Part shown: one piece after another, positions 42,875 to 50,780 of the stretch | How positions within the stretch are numbered: position 1 is the stretch's first letter | How the letters are laid out: each line of letters starts with the position of its first letter | Assembly (NCBI RefSeq): GCF_022748595.1 | Contig: NZ_JALDSX010000003.1 | Location: 62,001-126,000, forward strand | Reading direction: 5' to 3' | DNA: 64,000 nucleotides | Origin: Brevibacterium sp. ZH18 | Lineage (GTDB): Bacteria; Actinomycetota; Actinomycetes; Actinomycetales; Brevibacteriaceae | Notes under the pieces: model-generated | Seen by the model: the letters and a program-made list of their open reading frames with translations, nothing else | What the model was told of the DNA's origin: nothing | The model's database searches: none | Made by a program: the position numbers and the translations under genes

Positions 42875-44158
42875 ATGGACACTCCAGCGAAGACAGCAGA
42901 AGATCTCATCGGCATCGTGCCTCACACCCTCGGATACGTCCCGCACAGGAGCCTGGTCGCCATCATCGTCGTCACGGACGAATCCGGTGTCCGGACCTGC
43001 GAGACGACGCTGCGCGTCGACTTCGACCTCGAGACCGCGGCGCACATCGTCTCAGAAGGAGGCGATTGGTTCGCCCAGCTCATAACCGGAGCATGCCCGG
43101 CAACGGGGGTGTTCCTCGTCCTCTACGACGACGAGTTTCTGCCTGCGTGTGCCGACGATCGCCTCGGCTCGCTTGACGTCGACTCGCTTGACCTCGACGG
43201 TGGGGGTCTCGACCTCGACTCGCTCGACGTCGACAGTGGTGGTCTCGACCTCGACGACGATGAGTACGGGCGCGTCCATCGGGGACTTGTCCGGGCCTCC
43301 GTCGATGAACTTGCGACGGCGCTGGGCGAACAGGGCATTGACACTCTGGGAGCGTGGTGGGTCAGCGAGGATCTGTTCGGACGCATCGACGACGAGGCGG
43401 ATCCCGGCACCTCGCTCGAGGAGGCCTCTGCCTCAGCCTGCGCGACCGAACTGGTCGCGGGAGGGTCCTCACCCGTGGCTGAGGCCCAGGAGCTGGTGGT
43501 CAGGCCCATCTCGGCAGCCGAGTTCGCAGCCGGCAGGGAAGGGCGGACAGATGCCTGGTTGAGCATCGATGACAGTTTCGATCTGCTGACTCTGATCTAT
43601 CCCCAACTGACGGACCAGCGCCGGACCGCCGCCGCCCTCGACCGGCAGACACTCGACGACCTCATGACCCTGCCTGTGGTGATGGCCATCGATTCCATCC
43701 TCAGCGAGAAATGGTCGCGGGATGCCCTCGAGATGATCCTCAGCTTCGACCACCCGAATTTTCGACCATGTGATCTCATGGGGTGCTTGCCCGGAGAACT
43801 GATGGACAGGGCACTGCGGTATTCGCGTTCTCGACAAGCCGCACAGGAGATGGTCGGACTGTCCTCGCGGCCACCCCGTCCCAGCGACATCAAGCTCAGC
43901 ATCGAACTGCTCAGACGATACGTGCGCGTGGGCCACCCCGAGGTCCGAGCCACGGCCTATGCCGTGATCGCCTGGTTCGAATGGTCGTTGGGAGGATCGA
44001 CGATGGCCGAGCTGTATGCCCGTGCCGCGCTTGACCTCGATCCCGATCACGCGATGGCCGGCCTCATCATCAGCGCAGTGGAGAATGGGTACCTGCCGCA
44101 ATGGCTGATGGGTGCCGGCCGTGGCCCGGTGCGGTCCAATTCGCCAAGCCGGGAATAA
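42875..44158 (+). CDS. DUF4192 family protein
   Basis: A 427-residue actinobacterial protein of unknown function. The family start is visible (AEDLIGIVPHTLGYVPHRSLVAI, split around residue 20), as are LTLIYPQLTDQRRTAAALDR and the C-terminal GHPEVRATAYAVIAWFEWSLG with ALDLDPDHAMAGLI. A low-complexity insert of Leu-Asp repeats (LDVDSLDLDGGGLDLD, about residues 104-132) is absent from a typical family member and comes from an in-frame DNA repeat near 43165-43255. The ATG follows GGAGTGGAG. The family often neighbours the main sigma factor gene, as here. Confidence 0.82.
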   Translation: MDTPAKTAEDLIGIVPHTLGYVPHRSLVAIIVVTDESGVRTCETTLRVDFDLETAAHIVSEGGDWFAQLITGACPATGVFLVLYDDEFLPACADDRLGSLDVDSLDLDGGGLDLDSLDVDSGGLDLDDDEYGRVHRGLVRASVDELATALGEQGIDTLGAWWVSEDLFGRIDDEADPGTSLEEASASACATELVAGGSSPVAEAQELVVRPISAAEFAAGREGRTDAWLSIDDSFDLLTLIYPQLTDQRRTAAALDRQTLDDLMTLPVVMAIDSILSEKWSRDALEMILSFDHPNFRPCDLMGCLPGELMDRALRYSRSRQAAQEMVGLSSRPPRPSDIKLSIELLRRYVRVGHPEVRATAYAVIAWFEWSLGGSTMAELYARAALDLDPDHAMAGLIISAVENGYLPQWLMGAGRGPVRSNSPSRE

Positions 44159-44305
44159 CGTGCGAAAATTGGGCGTTGACCCTGTCATTGCATCATGGGC
44201 GAACTATGCGTTCCCCGCGGGCTCGAACCTTGAGCCTCTTGACATGGGTCTTAGTAATGTCCTGGTGCATTTTGAGAAGTTTCAACGCTCGCGAAAGGTG
44301 AACAC

Positions 44306-45826
44306 GTGCCGAGAGTCGACAAGGAATCCACGACGGTGACGGAAAAGTCGGAGGGATCGACCGCCAAGTCCGCTGCCACTGGATCCAAGACCACGGCGGC
44401 GACGGACGGGGCAAAGACGACGAAGAAGTCTGCCTCCACCACAGCTGCGGAGACCAGGACCAAGAAGACCACCACGGCAGCTCGCAAGACCGCTGCCACG
44501 AAGACGACCACTGCTAAGTCAGCGGCCGACAAGCCTGCTACGAAGACGGCGGCCGCGAAGACGACAGCGGCAAAGGCGACGACTGCCAAGGCTGCTGCGG
44601 CCAAGACGGCAGCGGAGAAGCCGGCCACGACGAAGGCTGCCGCCGCGAAGGCTGCCAAGGCTGCTCCAGCAAAGAAGGCCCCGGCGAAGGCAGGCAAGGC
44701 CGGGGCGAAGAAGAAGTCCGATGACGTTCTCGAGACGAGCGAAGAGGTCGAGCCGGCAGCGGATGCGCTCGGCACCGAGCAGAGCCCGGCAGAGGCCACC
44801 GAGACGAAGAACTCCGAAGAGAAGCAGAAGAACGCCGCAGTCACCGAGGCCGGCGGCTTCATCGTCTCTGACGCCGACGAAGAGGATGCTCCTGCTCAGC
44901 AGGTCGTATCGGCCGGCGCGACGGCCGACCCGGTCAAGGACTACCTCAAGCAGATCGGCAAGGTTGCACTGCTCAACGCGGCCGAGGAAGTCGATCTGGC
45001 CAAGCGCATCGAAGCGGGAATGTACGCCGAGCACCTCCTCAACGCGGGCGAAGTGACCGAACCCCGAGCGACGATGGACTTCAAGTGGATCATCCACGAC
45101 GGTCGGATCGCGAAGAACCACCTGCTCGAGGCAAACCTCCGCCTCGTCGTGTCGTTGGCCAAGCGCTACACAGGTCGCGGAATGCTCTTCCTCGATCTCA
45201 TCCAGGAAGGAAACCTGGGCCTCATCCGCGCGGTCGAGAAGTTCGACTACACGAAGGGCTTCAAGTTCTCGACCTACGCCACCTGGTGGATCCGTCAGGC
45301 CATCACCCGTGCGATGGCCGACCAGGCTCGCACCATCCGCATCCCGGTGCACATGGTCGAGGTCATCAACAAGCTCGCTCGTGTCCAGCGGCAGATGCTG
45401 CAGGACCTCGGTCGTGAGCCGAGCCCGGAAGAGCTCGCCAAGGAACTCGACATGACTCCTGAGCGCGTCGTCGAGGTCCAGAAGTACGGTCGCGAGCCGA
45501 TCTCACTGCACACACCGCTGGGCGAAGACGGAGACTCCGAATTCGGCGACCTCATCGAGGACTCCGAGGCAGTCGTCCCGTCCGATTCGGTCAGCTTCAC
45601 TCTGCTGCAGGAACAGCTGCACTCGGTGCTCGACACCTTGTCGGAACGTGAAGCCGGAGTTGTGTCCATGCGATTCGGACTCAACGACGGTCAGCCGAAG
45701 ACCCTTGATGAGATCGGCAAGGTCTACGGCGTCACCCGTGAGCGTATTCGTCAGATCGAGTCGAAGACCATGGCGAAACTGCGTCACCCCTCACGTTCGC
45801 AGGTTCTGCGCGACTACCTCGACTGA
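44306..45826 (+). CDS. sigA: Primary sigma factor SigA (RpoD/HrdB)
   Basis: Housekeeping sigma factor, 506 residues. The first 200 residues are a disordered Lys/Ala/Thr-rich region followed by an acidic stretch, common in actinobacterial primary sigmas. Region 1.2 starts near [20 protein letters not shown]. Region 2 contains [20 protein letters not shown] and [20 protein letters not shown]; region 3 follows. Region 4.2 has [20 protein letters not shown] with the recognition helix. The GTG start follows GCGAAAGGTGAACAC. TTGACA occurs at 44239, but no convincing -10 was found at the right spacing. Confidence 0.97.
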   Translation: MPRVDKESTTVTEKSEGSTAKSAATGSKTTAATDGAKTTKKSASTTAAETRTKKTTTAARKTAATKTTTAKSAADKPATKTAAAKTTAAKATTAKAAAAKTAAEKPATTKAAAAKAAKAAPAKKAPAKAGKAGAKKKSDDVLETSEEVEPAADALGTEQSPAEATETKNSEEKQKNAAVTEAGGFIVSDADEEDAPAQQVVSAGATADPVKDYLKQIGKVALLNAAEEVDLAKRIEAGMYAEHLLNAGEVTEPRATMDFKWIIHDGRIAKNHLLEANLRLVVSLAKRYTGRGMLFLDLIQEGNLGLIRAVEKFDYTKGFKFSTYATWWIRQAITRAMADQARTIRIPVHMVEVINKLARVQRQMLQDLGREPSPEELAKELDMTPERVVEVQKYGREPISLHTPLGEDGDSEFGDLIEDSEAVVPSDSVSFTLLQEQLHSVLDTLSEREAGVVSMRFGLNDGQPKTLDEIGKVYGVTRERIRQIESKTMAKLRHPSRSQVLRDYLD

Positions 45827-45882
45827 GGTTCGATCCGGACATCCGTGTCCGGGCACCTGTCTCGTGGCATCTGAGACACATA

Positions 45883-45921
45883 ATCGCCCATGGGCGCGGA
45901 GACACCGCGGCCATGGGCGAT
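45883..45921. terminator. Long hairpin between convergent sigA and amidase genes
   Basis: ATCGCCCATGG (45883) pairs with CCATGGGCGAT (45911), and CGCGG pairs with CCGCG inside, giving about 16 bp with loop AGACA. No U-run follows, so it may act as a bidirectional hairpin rather than a classic intrinsic terminator. Confidence 0.6.
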
Positions 45922-45962
45922 CGTCATTGGGCTTAAGCGACGCCGATGCTGGCGTGTTGGCG

Positions 45963-46015
45963 CAGTCGACTCAGCACCAGTCGACTCAGCACCAGTCGAC
46001 TCAGTACCAGTCGAC
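45963..46015. repeat. 15-bp tandem repeat (3.5 copies) spanning the amidase stop
   Basis: Three 15-bp units of the type CAGTCGACTCAGCAC plus a partial fourth. On the coding strand each unit reads Val-Asp-Trp-(Tyr/Cys)-stop, so the last four codons and the TGA are copied twice beyond the real end. Confidence 0.9.
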
Positions 46016-46831
46016 GATGCCCTGCATCAGGGCCTCGGCGTACTTCTTCTGACCGGACTTCGACTCCATTGCCTTGGCCTCGTCAGGATTGCGCATCTCT
46101 CCGCATTCGACGATGACTGCGGGCACCGACGCATTGTTGAGCCCAGCGAGATCCGGGCGATGTGAGATCGCATCCTTGCCATAGGCCTTGTTCGGAGTGA
46201 AGGAGTCGGCCATCGCCGCACTCATGTCCTCTGCGAGGTTGATCGACTCGTCTTCGAGCTTCTTCGTGTCGCCGGGATCGGCCACGATGACATGGAATCC
46301 TTTCACCGACGTGGATTCGCTGCCATTGGCGTGAATGCTGACCATGAGGTCGGCGTCATCGGCGAAGGTGCCCCGTTCGTCGACGCAGGGGCCGACTCCG
46401 TCATTGTCATCTCGACTCATGATCACCTTGGCGCCGGCCTCGCGCAGGGATGCGGCAAGTGTCTTCCCCACGGCCCAGGTGAAGTCCGTCTCCGGGAAGT
46501 CGGATGCGGTCGCGGTCCCCGTGGTGTTGCACGGCTTCGTTCCGCCTCGTCCGTCGGGAACCTGGCGGGCGATTTCGCTCGGGTGGGAAGCGTTGCCGCC
46601 GTTGTGCCCGGGGTCGATGGCAATCGTGCGCCCGCTGAGATCAGGTGCGGAATCAGTCGTCGGGGCCGCCTCGGTGCTGGTGTCGCCAGGGGACGGCATC
46701 GCCTCGGATGCCACCGGCGTCGTCTGCGTGTCGGAGGGCGATTCGGTTCCGCACCCGGTGAGGGCCGGCAGTGCGAGAATGGCGGCCAGCAGAGGAATCA
46801 GCGGGCGGAGACGAGAGGGCATGATGCCCAT
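46001..46831 (-). CDS. N-acetylmuramoyl-L-alanine amidase (Amidase_3), lipoprotein
   Basis: A 276-residue secreted lipoprotein amidase. The signal peptide ends in the lipobox ALPALTGC. An acidic Thr/Ser linker precedes the Amidase_3 domain with zinc ligands in TIAIDPGHNGGN (His), the glutamate in FPETDFTWAVG and the second histidine in LMVSIHANG. A catalytic glutamate is in VIVECGEM. The reaction cleaves the bond between MurNAc and the stem peptide. ATG 46831 is given; ATG 46822 (MPSRLRPL) also fits the signal. The last codons lie in a 15-bp repeat. Confidence 0.88.
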   Translation of the reverse strand: MGIMPSRLRPLIPLLAAILALPALTGCGTESPSDTQTTPVASEAMPSPGDTSTEAAPTTDSAPDLSGRTIAIDPGHNGGNASHPSEIARQVPDGRGGTKPCNTTGTATASDFPETDFTWAVGKTLAASLREAGAKVIMSRDDNDGVGPCVDERGTFADDADLMVSIHANGSESTSVKGFHVIVADPGDTKKLEDESINLAEDMSAAMADSFTPNKAYGKDAISHRPDLAGLNNASVPAVIVECGEMRNPDEAKAMESKSGQKKYAEALMQGIVDWY

Positions 46832-46949
46832 TGTTCCAGGAAAGACGCCGAACACGATGGTTTCAGGCCGATCGGGTCCCGACACGGCACGGCGGAATGC
46901 CGACAACGACGCCGCAGCGATTAGAATTTAATCGAACGAGAGGAAACGT

Positions 46950-49061
46950 GTGGAAGAGGAAAGTTACGGCGCCAGGCATCTGTCCGTGCTGTCGGGTCTC
47001 GAAGCAGTTCGCAAGCGACCGGGCATGTATATCGGGACAACCGATTCCCGGGGGCTGATGCACTGTCTGTGGGAGATCATCGACAACTCCGTTGATGAGG
47101 CATTGGGCGGTTTCGGCAAGTCGATCGTCATCGAACTTGCTCCCGACGGCTCTGTCGCCGTCAGCGACGACGGCCGTGGCATTCCTGTCGACATTGAACC
47201 CAAGACCGGTCTGACCGGTGTCGAGGTCGTCATGACCAAGCTCCACGCCGGCGGCAAGTTCGGCGGCGGCTCCTACGCCGCTTCGGGCGGCCTGCACGGT
47301 GTTGGTGCCTCCGTCGTCAATGCTCTCTCCGCGCGCCTCGATGTCGAGGTCACGCGCGGTTCGAAGGTTCACAAGATGTCCTTCCGCCGAGGTGTGCCCG
47401 GGCGCTTCGACGATTCCTCGGGTACGCCGGGTCCGGACAATCCATTCGAAGAGTTCAAGGAGCCGACCGGACTCGAGATCGTCGGCAAGGCGAAGCGCGG
47501 AGTCACAGGCACCCGCGTGCAGTACTGGGCAGATCCGCAGATCTTCCTCACCAAAGCACAGTTCGACTACCCGAACCTCGTCGAGCGTGCACGACAGACA
47601 GCGTTCCTCGTTCCAGGACTCGAACTGCGCATCGTCGATCGTCGCGGAGTCGCACGTGACGAGACCGGCGAAGTCATCGCCGAGCGCGTCGAAGTCTTCC
47701 GTTTCGACGGCGGCATCACCGAATTCGTCGACCATCTGTCGATCGATCCGCCGATGACGGACACCTGGCGTCTGCAGAACACCGGTCACTTCAAGGAGAC
47801 CGTGCCAGTGCTTGACTCGTCGGGGCACATGGTCTCGAAGGAAGTTGACCGTGAGGTCGGCGTCGACATCGCGCTGCGATGGGGGACTGGCTACGACACG
47901 AAGATCAAATCCTTCGTCAACGTGGTGTCCACTCCGCATGGCGGCACCCACCTGGCCGGGTTCGAGCAGGCCAGTCTCAAAGCCATGCGCAAGGCAGTCG
48001 AGGCGAATGCTCGGAAGCTCAAGCTGGGCAAGGACAAACTCGAGAAGGACGATGTCATGGCCGGTCTGACCGCCGTCGTCACCGTCCAGCTCTCCGAACC
48101 GCAGTTCGAAGGACAGACTAAAGAGGTCCTCGGTACGGCAGCGGTTCGCCAGATCGTGGCGAAGACGGTCGAAGCCCAGCTCGGGGACATTTTGTCTTCG
48201 ACTAAACGCGCGGAGAAGCAGCAGGCCGCAGTGCTCATGGAGAAGGTCGTCGCGGAGCTCAAATCCCGCATCTCCGCACGCACTCACAAAGAGAACCAGC
48301 GTCGCAAGACTGCACTCGAAGCGTCGTCGCTGCCTGCCAAGCTCTATGACTGCCGAGACAACGGGGTGGAGAACACCGAACTGTTCATCGTCGAGGGCGA
48401 CTCGGCTATGGGTACGGCGAAGGCCGCTCGCAACTCCGATCACCAGGCGCTGTTCCCGATTCGCGGCAAGATCCTCAATGTGCAGAAGGCATCTCTGGCG
48501 GACATGCTGGCCAATGTGGAGTGCGCGGCTCTGATCCAGGTCATCGGTGCCGGGTCCGGACGCAGCTTCGACCTCGAAGCCGCCCGCTACGGCAGGGTCA
48601 TCATCATGACCGATGCCGACGTCGACGGCGCGCACATCCGGACGTTGCTGCTGACCTTGTTCTTCCGCTACATGAAGCCGCTGGTCGAGCAGGGACGAGT
48701 CTTCGCAGCTGTTCCGCCGCTGCACCGCGTCGAAGTCGTAACGAAGCGCGGAACACCGAACGACGTCGTCTACACCTACTCCGAGGCTGAGCTCAACGCT
48801 CTGCTGAAGAAGCTGGAGAAGTCGAAGAAGACATACAAGGAGCCCATCCAGAGATACAAGGGGCTGGGCGAGATGGACGCGGATCAGTTGGCTGAGACCA
48901 CGATGGATTCGAGTATGCGCACCCTGCGCCGAGTCACGATGGCTGATGCCGAAGCGGCGGAGAACACCTTCGAACTCCTCATGGGATCCTCCGTGGGGCC
49001 GCGCAAGGAATTCATCGTCTCTGGAGCCGCAATCCTCGACACCGAGCGCATCGACAGCTGA
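46950..49061 (+). CDS. parE: DNA topoisomerase IV subunit B (ParE-like, type IIA)
   Basis: A 703-residue GHKL ATPase subunit of a type IIA topoisomerase. The ATP site has EIIDNSVDEALGG, DDGRGIPVDI and GGLHGVGASVVNALS. The toprim domain has EGDSAMG (from E482) and DADVDGAHI (D555, D557, D559). Residue SAMGTAKAARNSDHQALFPI is typical of the second GyrB-like protein encoded near hrdB/sigA in Streptomyces, which is ParE; true GyrB is usually next to recF/gyrA. The partner subunit gene is not in the window. GTG 46950 follows AGAGGAAAC and a TAGAAT lies 23 nt further upstream. Confidence 0.88.
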   Translation: MEEESYGARHLSVLSGLEAVRKRPGMYIGTTDSRGLMHCLWEIIDNSVDEALGGFGKSIVIELAPDGSVAVSDDGRGIPVDIEPKTGLTGVEVVMTKLHAGGKFGGGSYAASGGLHGVGASVVNALSARLDVEVTRGSKVHKMSFRRGVPGRFDDSSGTPGPDNPFEEFKEPTGLEIVGKAKRGVTGTRVQYWADPQIFLTKAQFDYPNLVERARQTAFLVPGLELRIVDRRGVARDETGEVIAERVEVFRFDGGITEFVDHLSIDPPMTDTWRLQNTGHFKETVPVLDSSGHMVSKEVDREVGVDIALRWGTGYDTKIKSFVNVVSTPHGGTHLAGFEQASLKAMRKAVEANARKLKLGKDKLEKDDVMAGLTAVVTVQLSEPQFEGQTKEVLGTAAVRQIVAKTVEAQLGDILSSTKRAEKQQAAVLMEKVVAELKSRISARTHKENQRRKTALEASSLPAKLYDCRDNGVENTELFIVEGDSAMGTAKAARNSDHQALFPIRGKILNVQKASLADMLANVECAALIQVIGAGSGRSFDLEAARYGRVIIMTDADVDGAHIRTLLLTLFFRYMKPLVEQGRVFAAVPPLHRVEVVTKRGTPNDVVYTYSEAELNALLKKLEKSKKTYKEPIQRYKGLGEMDADQLAETTMDSSMRTLRRVTMADAEAAENTFELLMGSSVGPRKEFIVSGAAILDTERIDS

Positions 49062-49160
49062 TCGACTGGTTGGACGTCCAGTGCTGATCGACTGGGCGGA
49101 CGTCGTGTGCTGATCACCCGGACGGACGTCCTGTGCTGATCACGCGGTCGGACGTCGCTC
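49057..49160. repeat. 26-bp tandem repeat (x4) starting at the parE stop
   Basis: Four exact-length 26-bp units (49057, 49083, 49109, 49135) share GCTGATC...GGACGTC. The first contains the parE stop codon (49059-49061). Each unit carries a GGACGTCC-like palindrome. Confidence 0.9.
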
Positions 49161-49193
49161 CATATCGGTCGTGCCCGCGACGGGAGCGGCTAC

Positions 49194-49256
49194 TCAGAAC
49201 CCTGACAGGATTCAGAACCCTGACAGGATTCAGAACCCTGACAGGGTTCAGAACCC
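49194..49256. repeat. 18-bp tandem repeat (3.5 copies) starting at the M56 gene stop
   Basis: Units TCAGAACCCTGACAGGAT at 49194, 49212 and 49230 and a partial unit at 49248. The M56 peptidase stop (TCA, 49248-49250 on the plus strand) is in the partial unit. Its last codons Gly-Phe-stop recur in each unit. Confidence 0.9.
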
Positions 49257-50141
49257 AGTCAGCAGGGGAGAGAGCAGCAGCATTCCCGGTGCGAGCACCA
49301 GCACGATTGAGGCGAGGATTGCCGTCACTCTGACAGGGATCCTCGCAGAGTCGAGCGGACGGGAGAGGCGCTGGATGCGCTGAGTCGAGAGATCCTCGCG
49401 ATGCTCCGGGCTGATTCTCGCAGCAGCGTGGACCGCCTGTGCGAGGATACTCGGGTCGACGTGCTCGCGTGCCTTGTCATCGGCCATGAGCTCGATGAGG
49501 CCATTGACCGAATTGAGGCCGATGGCCGTGGCGGAGAAGAACGGAAGCGCACGATGCCATGCGGCAAAGGGAATCACCAAGACGTCGTGGCGGAAGTCCA
49601 GATGGGCCCGCTCATGGGCGATGACCGCTGTGCGCTCCTGTTCACTGAGGACCTCGAGCAGACCGGTCGACAGCACTGCGGTGCCCTTCCGCGGACCCTG
49701 CGGCAGGCAGTAGGCGACGGCCTCGTCCGTTGAGATGATGCGGGTGTCGGGGTAGGTCGCCGACGGTTCGCTGAGCAGGTGGAGGATCTCATCGTGGCGC
49801 AGGCGAGTTCTGCGTGCGCTGTAGAACGTCAGAGCCAGGCAGCCGAGCAGCCGTCCGATGAGCGCAACGGCGATGATGAGGAAGATCCAGCCGAGAATCG
49901 AGAGGTCGGCGTGGGATTGTCCCTGTGCGAGGCGCCAGATTCCCTCGGGCAGACTCCGCGACGTCGGTGCCACAGCGAAGGCCAGGGCGGTTCCGATCAG
50001 TGACAGGCCACCGGAGAGTCCGACTGCCTGCCAGAGGACAACCTTTGAGATGGGGTCACCGCGAAAGCGGGAGAGCGCGGCCGGGATCGGCCACGCTAGA
50101 AGGAAGGCAAGTACCGCAAGGACGGCTCCCACGATGCTCAT
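49248..50141 (-). CDS. M56 family membrane metallopeptidase (BlaR1-like)
   Basis: A 297-residue membrane protein with about four or five membrane segments. The zinc-binding HExxH is visible as VIAHERAHLDFRHD (about 175-188). It lacks the penicillin-sensing C-terminal domain of full BlaR1, so it resembles the short actinobacterial form (Rv1845c type) that pairs with BlaI. It lies 18 nt downstream of the blaI-like gene, in the same operon. The likely role is to inactivate BlaI on an envelope or respiratory signal; the signal is unknown. Confidence 0.88.
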   Translation of the reverse strand: MSIVGAVLAVLAFLLAWPIPAALSRFRGDPISKVVLWQAVGLSGGLSLIGTALAFAVAPTSRSLPEGIWRLAQGQSHADLSILGWIFLIIAVALIGRLLGCLALTFYSARRTRLRHDEILHLLSEPSATYPDTRIISTDEAVAYCLPQGPRKGTAVLSTGLLEVLSEQERTAVIAHERAHLDFRHDVLVIPFAAWHRALPFFSATAIGLNSVNGLIELMADDKAREHVDPSILAQAVHAAARISPEHREDLSTQRIQRLSRPLDSARIPVRVTAILASIVLVLAPGMLLLSPLLTGF

Positions 50142-50159
50142 GATCGTGTCCGGCCTGCG

Positions 50160-50552
50160 TCAGGAGTTGGCCGAGTGATTGCGTCCCAGCAGGTTGCGCA
50201 GTGCCTTCGTGTCGGCCTCCGAAACGGTGCCGAGGAATCGAGCGAGAACCGCCTGGCGATCCGGGGCCTGTGACAGTACCTCGGTCATCAGTTCAGCAAC
50301 ATGGTCTTCGCGTGTCGACACTGCGAGATAACGATGAGGGCGAATGCTCCGATCACGGGTGACGAAGCCCTTCTTCTCAAGGCGCGTGAGGACGGTGTGG
50401 ACCGTAGTCAGGGCCAGGTCTCGTTCTGCCAGGACTTCCCGGAGCTCGGCGGCACTCAATCCGTCATCATGCACCCAGATGGCGTCCATGACGCTACGTT
50501 CGAGTTCGCCCAGTGTTCCCACAGTGTCCTTGTCCTTCGAGTGTTGGTTCAT
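50160..50552 (-). CDS. blaI: BlaI/MecI/CopY family repressor
   Basis: A 130-residue winged-helix repressor. The DNA-binding domain has LGELERSVMDAIW (about 14-26), GLSAAELREVL and LALTTVHTVLTRLEKKGFVTR (about 47-67). The C-terminal helices serve dimerisation. The ATG at 50552 is set by the family length. A degenerate 17-bp inverted repeat lies 19 nt upstream over a -10-like TAGAGT, and two perfect versions lie before cydA, so it likely controls itself and cydABDC. Confidence 0.92.
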   Translation of the reverse strand: MNQHSKDKDTVGTLGELERSVMDAIWVHDDGLSAAELREVLAERDLALTTVHTVLTRLEKKGFVTRDRSIRPHRYLAVSTREDHVAELMTEVLSQAPDRQAVLARFLGTVSEADTKALRNLLGRNHSANS

Positions 50553-50570
50553 GCTGCAGTTCCAGTTTAA

Positions 50571-50587
50571 CTCTACAAGCCGTCGAA
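50571..50587 (-). promoter_or_regulatory. Degenerate BlaI-type operator at the blaI promoter
   Basis: CTCTAC-N5-GTCGAA matches the two cydA sites at 9 of 12 arm positions, with the same 5-bp spacer. It overlaps TAGAGT, a likely -10 on the minus strand. Confidence 0.5.
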
Positions 50588-50720
50588 TTCCATGTGAGGC
50601 GCCGCTGGATCGCCGTGTGCCTCGACATTGTTCGCAGGGGGAGTAGGCTGGCGGGCCATAGCTGGGCACCGGTGATTCTGGTACGCGTGATCTTGCATTG
50701 CGACACGCTATCGGTGTTCG

Positions 50721-50737
50721 TTCTACGCAATGTAGAA
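50721..50737 (+). promoter_or_regulatory. BlaI-type operator 1 upstream of cydA
   Basis: TTCTAC-N5-GTAGAA is a perfect 6-bp inverted repeat. The TAC...GTA core fits the dyads bound by the BlaI/MecI/CopY family. Its right arm contains TAGAAT, a possible -10 of cydA. Confidence 0.7.
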
Positions 50738-50754
50738 TTCTACGCAACGTAGAA
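50738..50754 (+). promoter_or_regulatory. BlaI-type operator 2 upstream of cydA
   Basis: A second perfect TTCTAC-N5-GTAGAA abuts operator 1 without a gap and again contains TAGAAT. Two dimers could bind side by side. It ends 26 nt before the cydA ATG. Confidence 0.7.
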
Positions 50755-50780
50755 TTTAGATTTTCTGGAACGGAGCACCC

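Noticed and set aside
44239-44267. sigA promoter with TTGACA at 44239
   Set aside because: No acceptable -10 lies 16-19 bp downstream, so the -35 match may be chance.
46950-49061. Gyrase subunit GyrB
   Set aside because: Context next to sigA and sequence details around the toprim domain fit the second type II enzyme (ParE) better; no recF or gyrA is adjacent. Some uncertainty remains.
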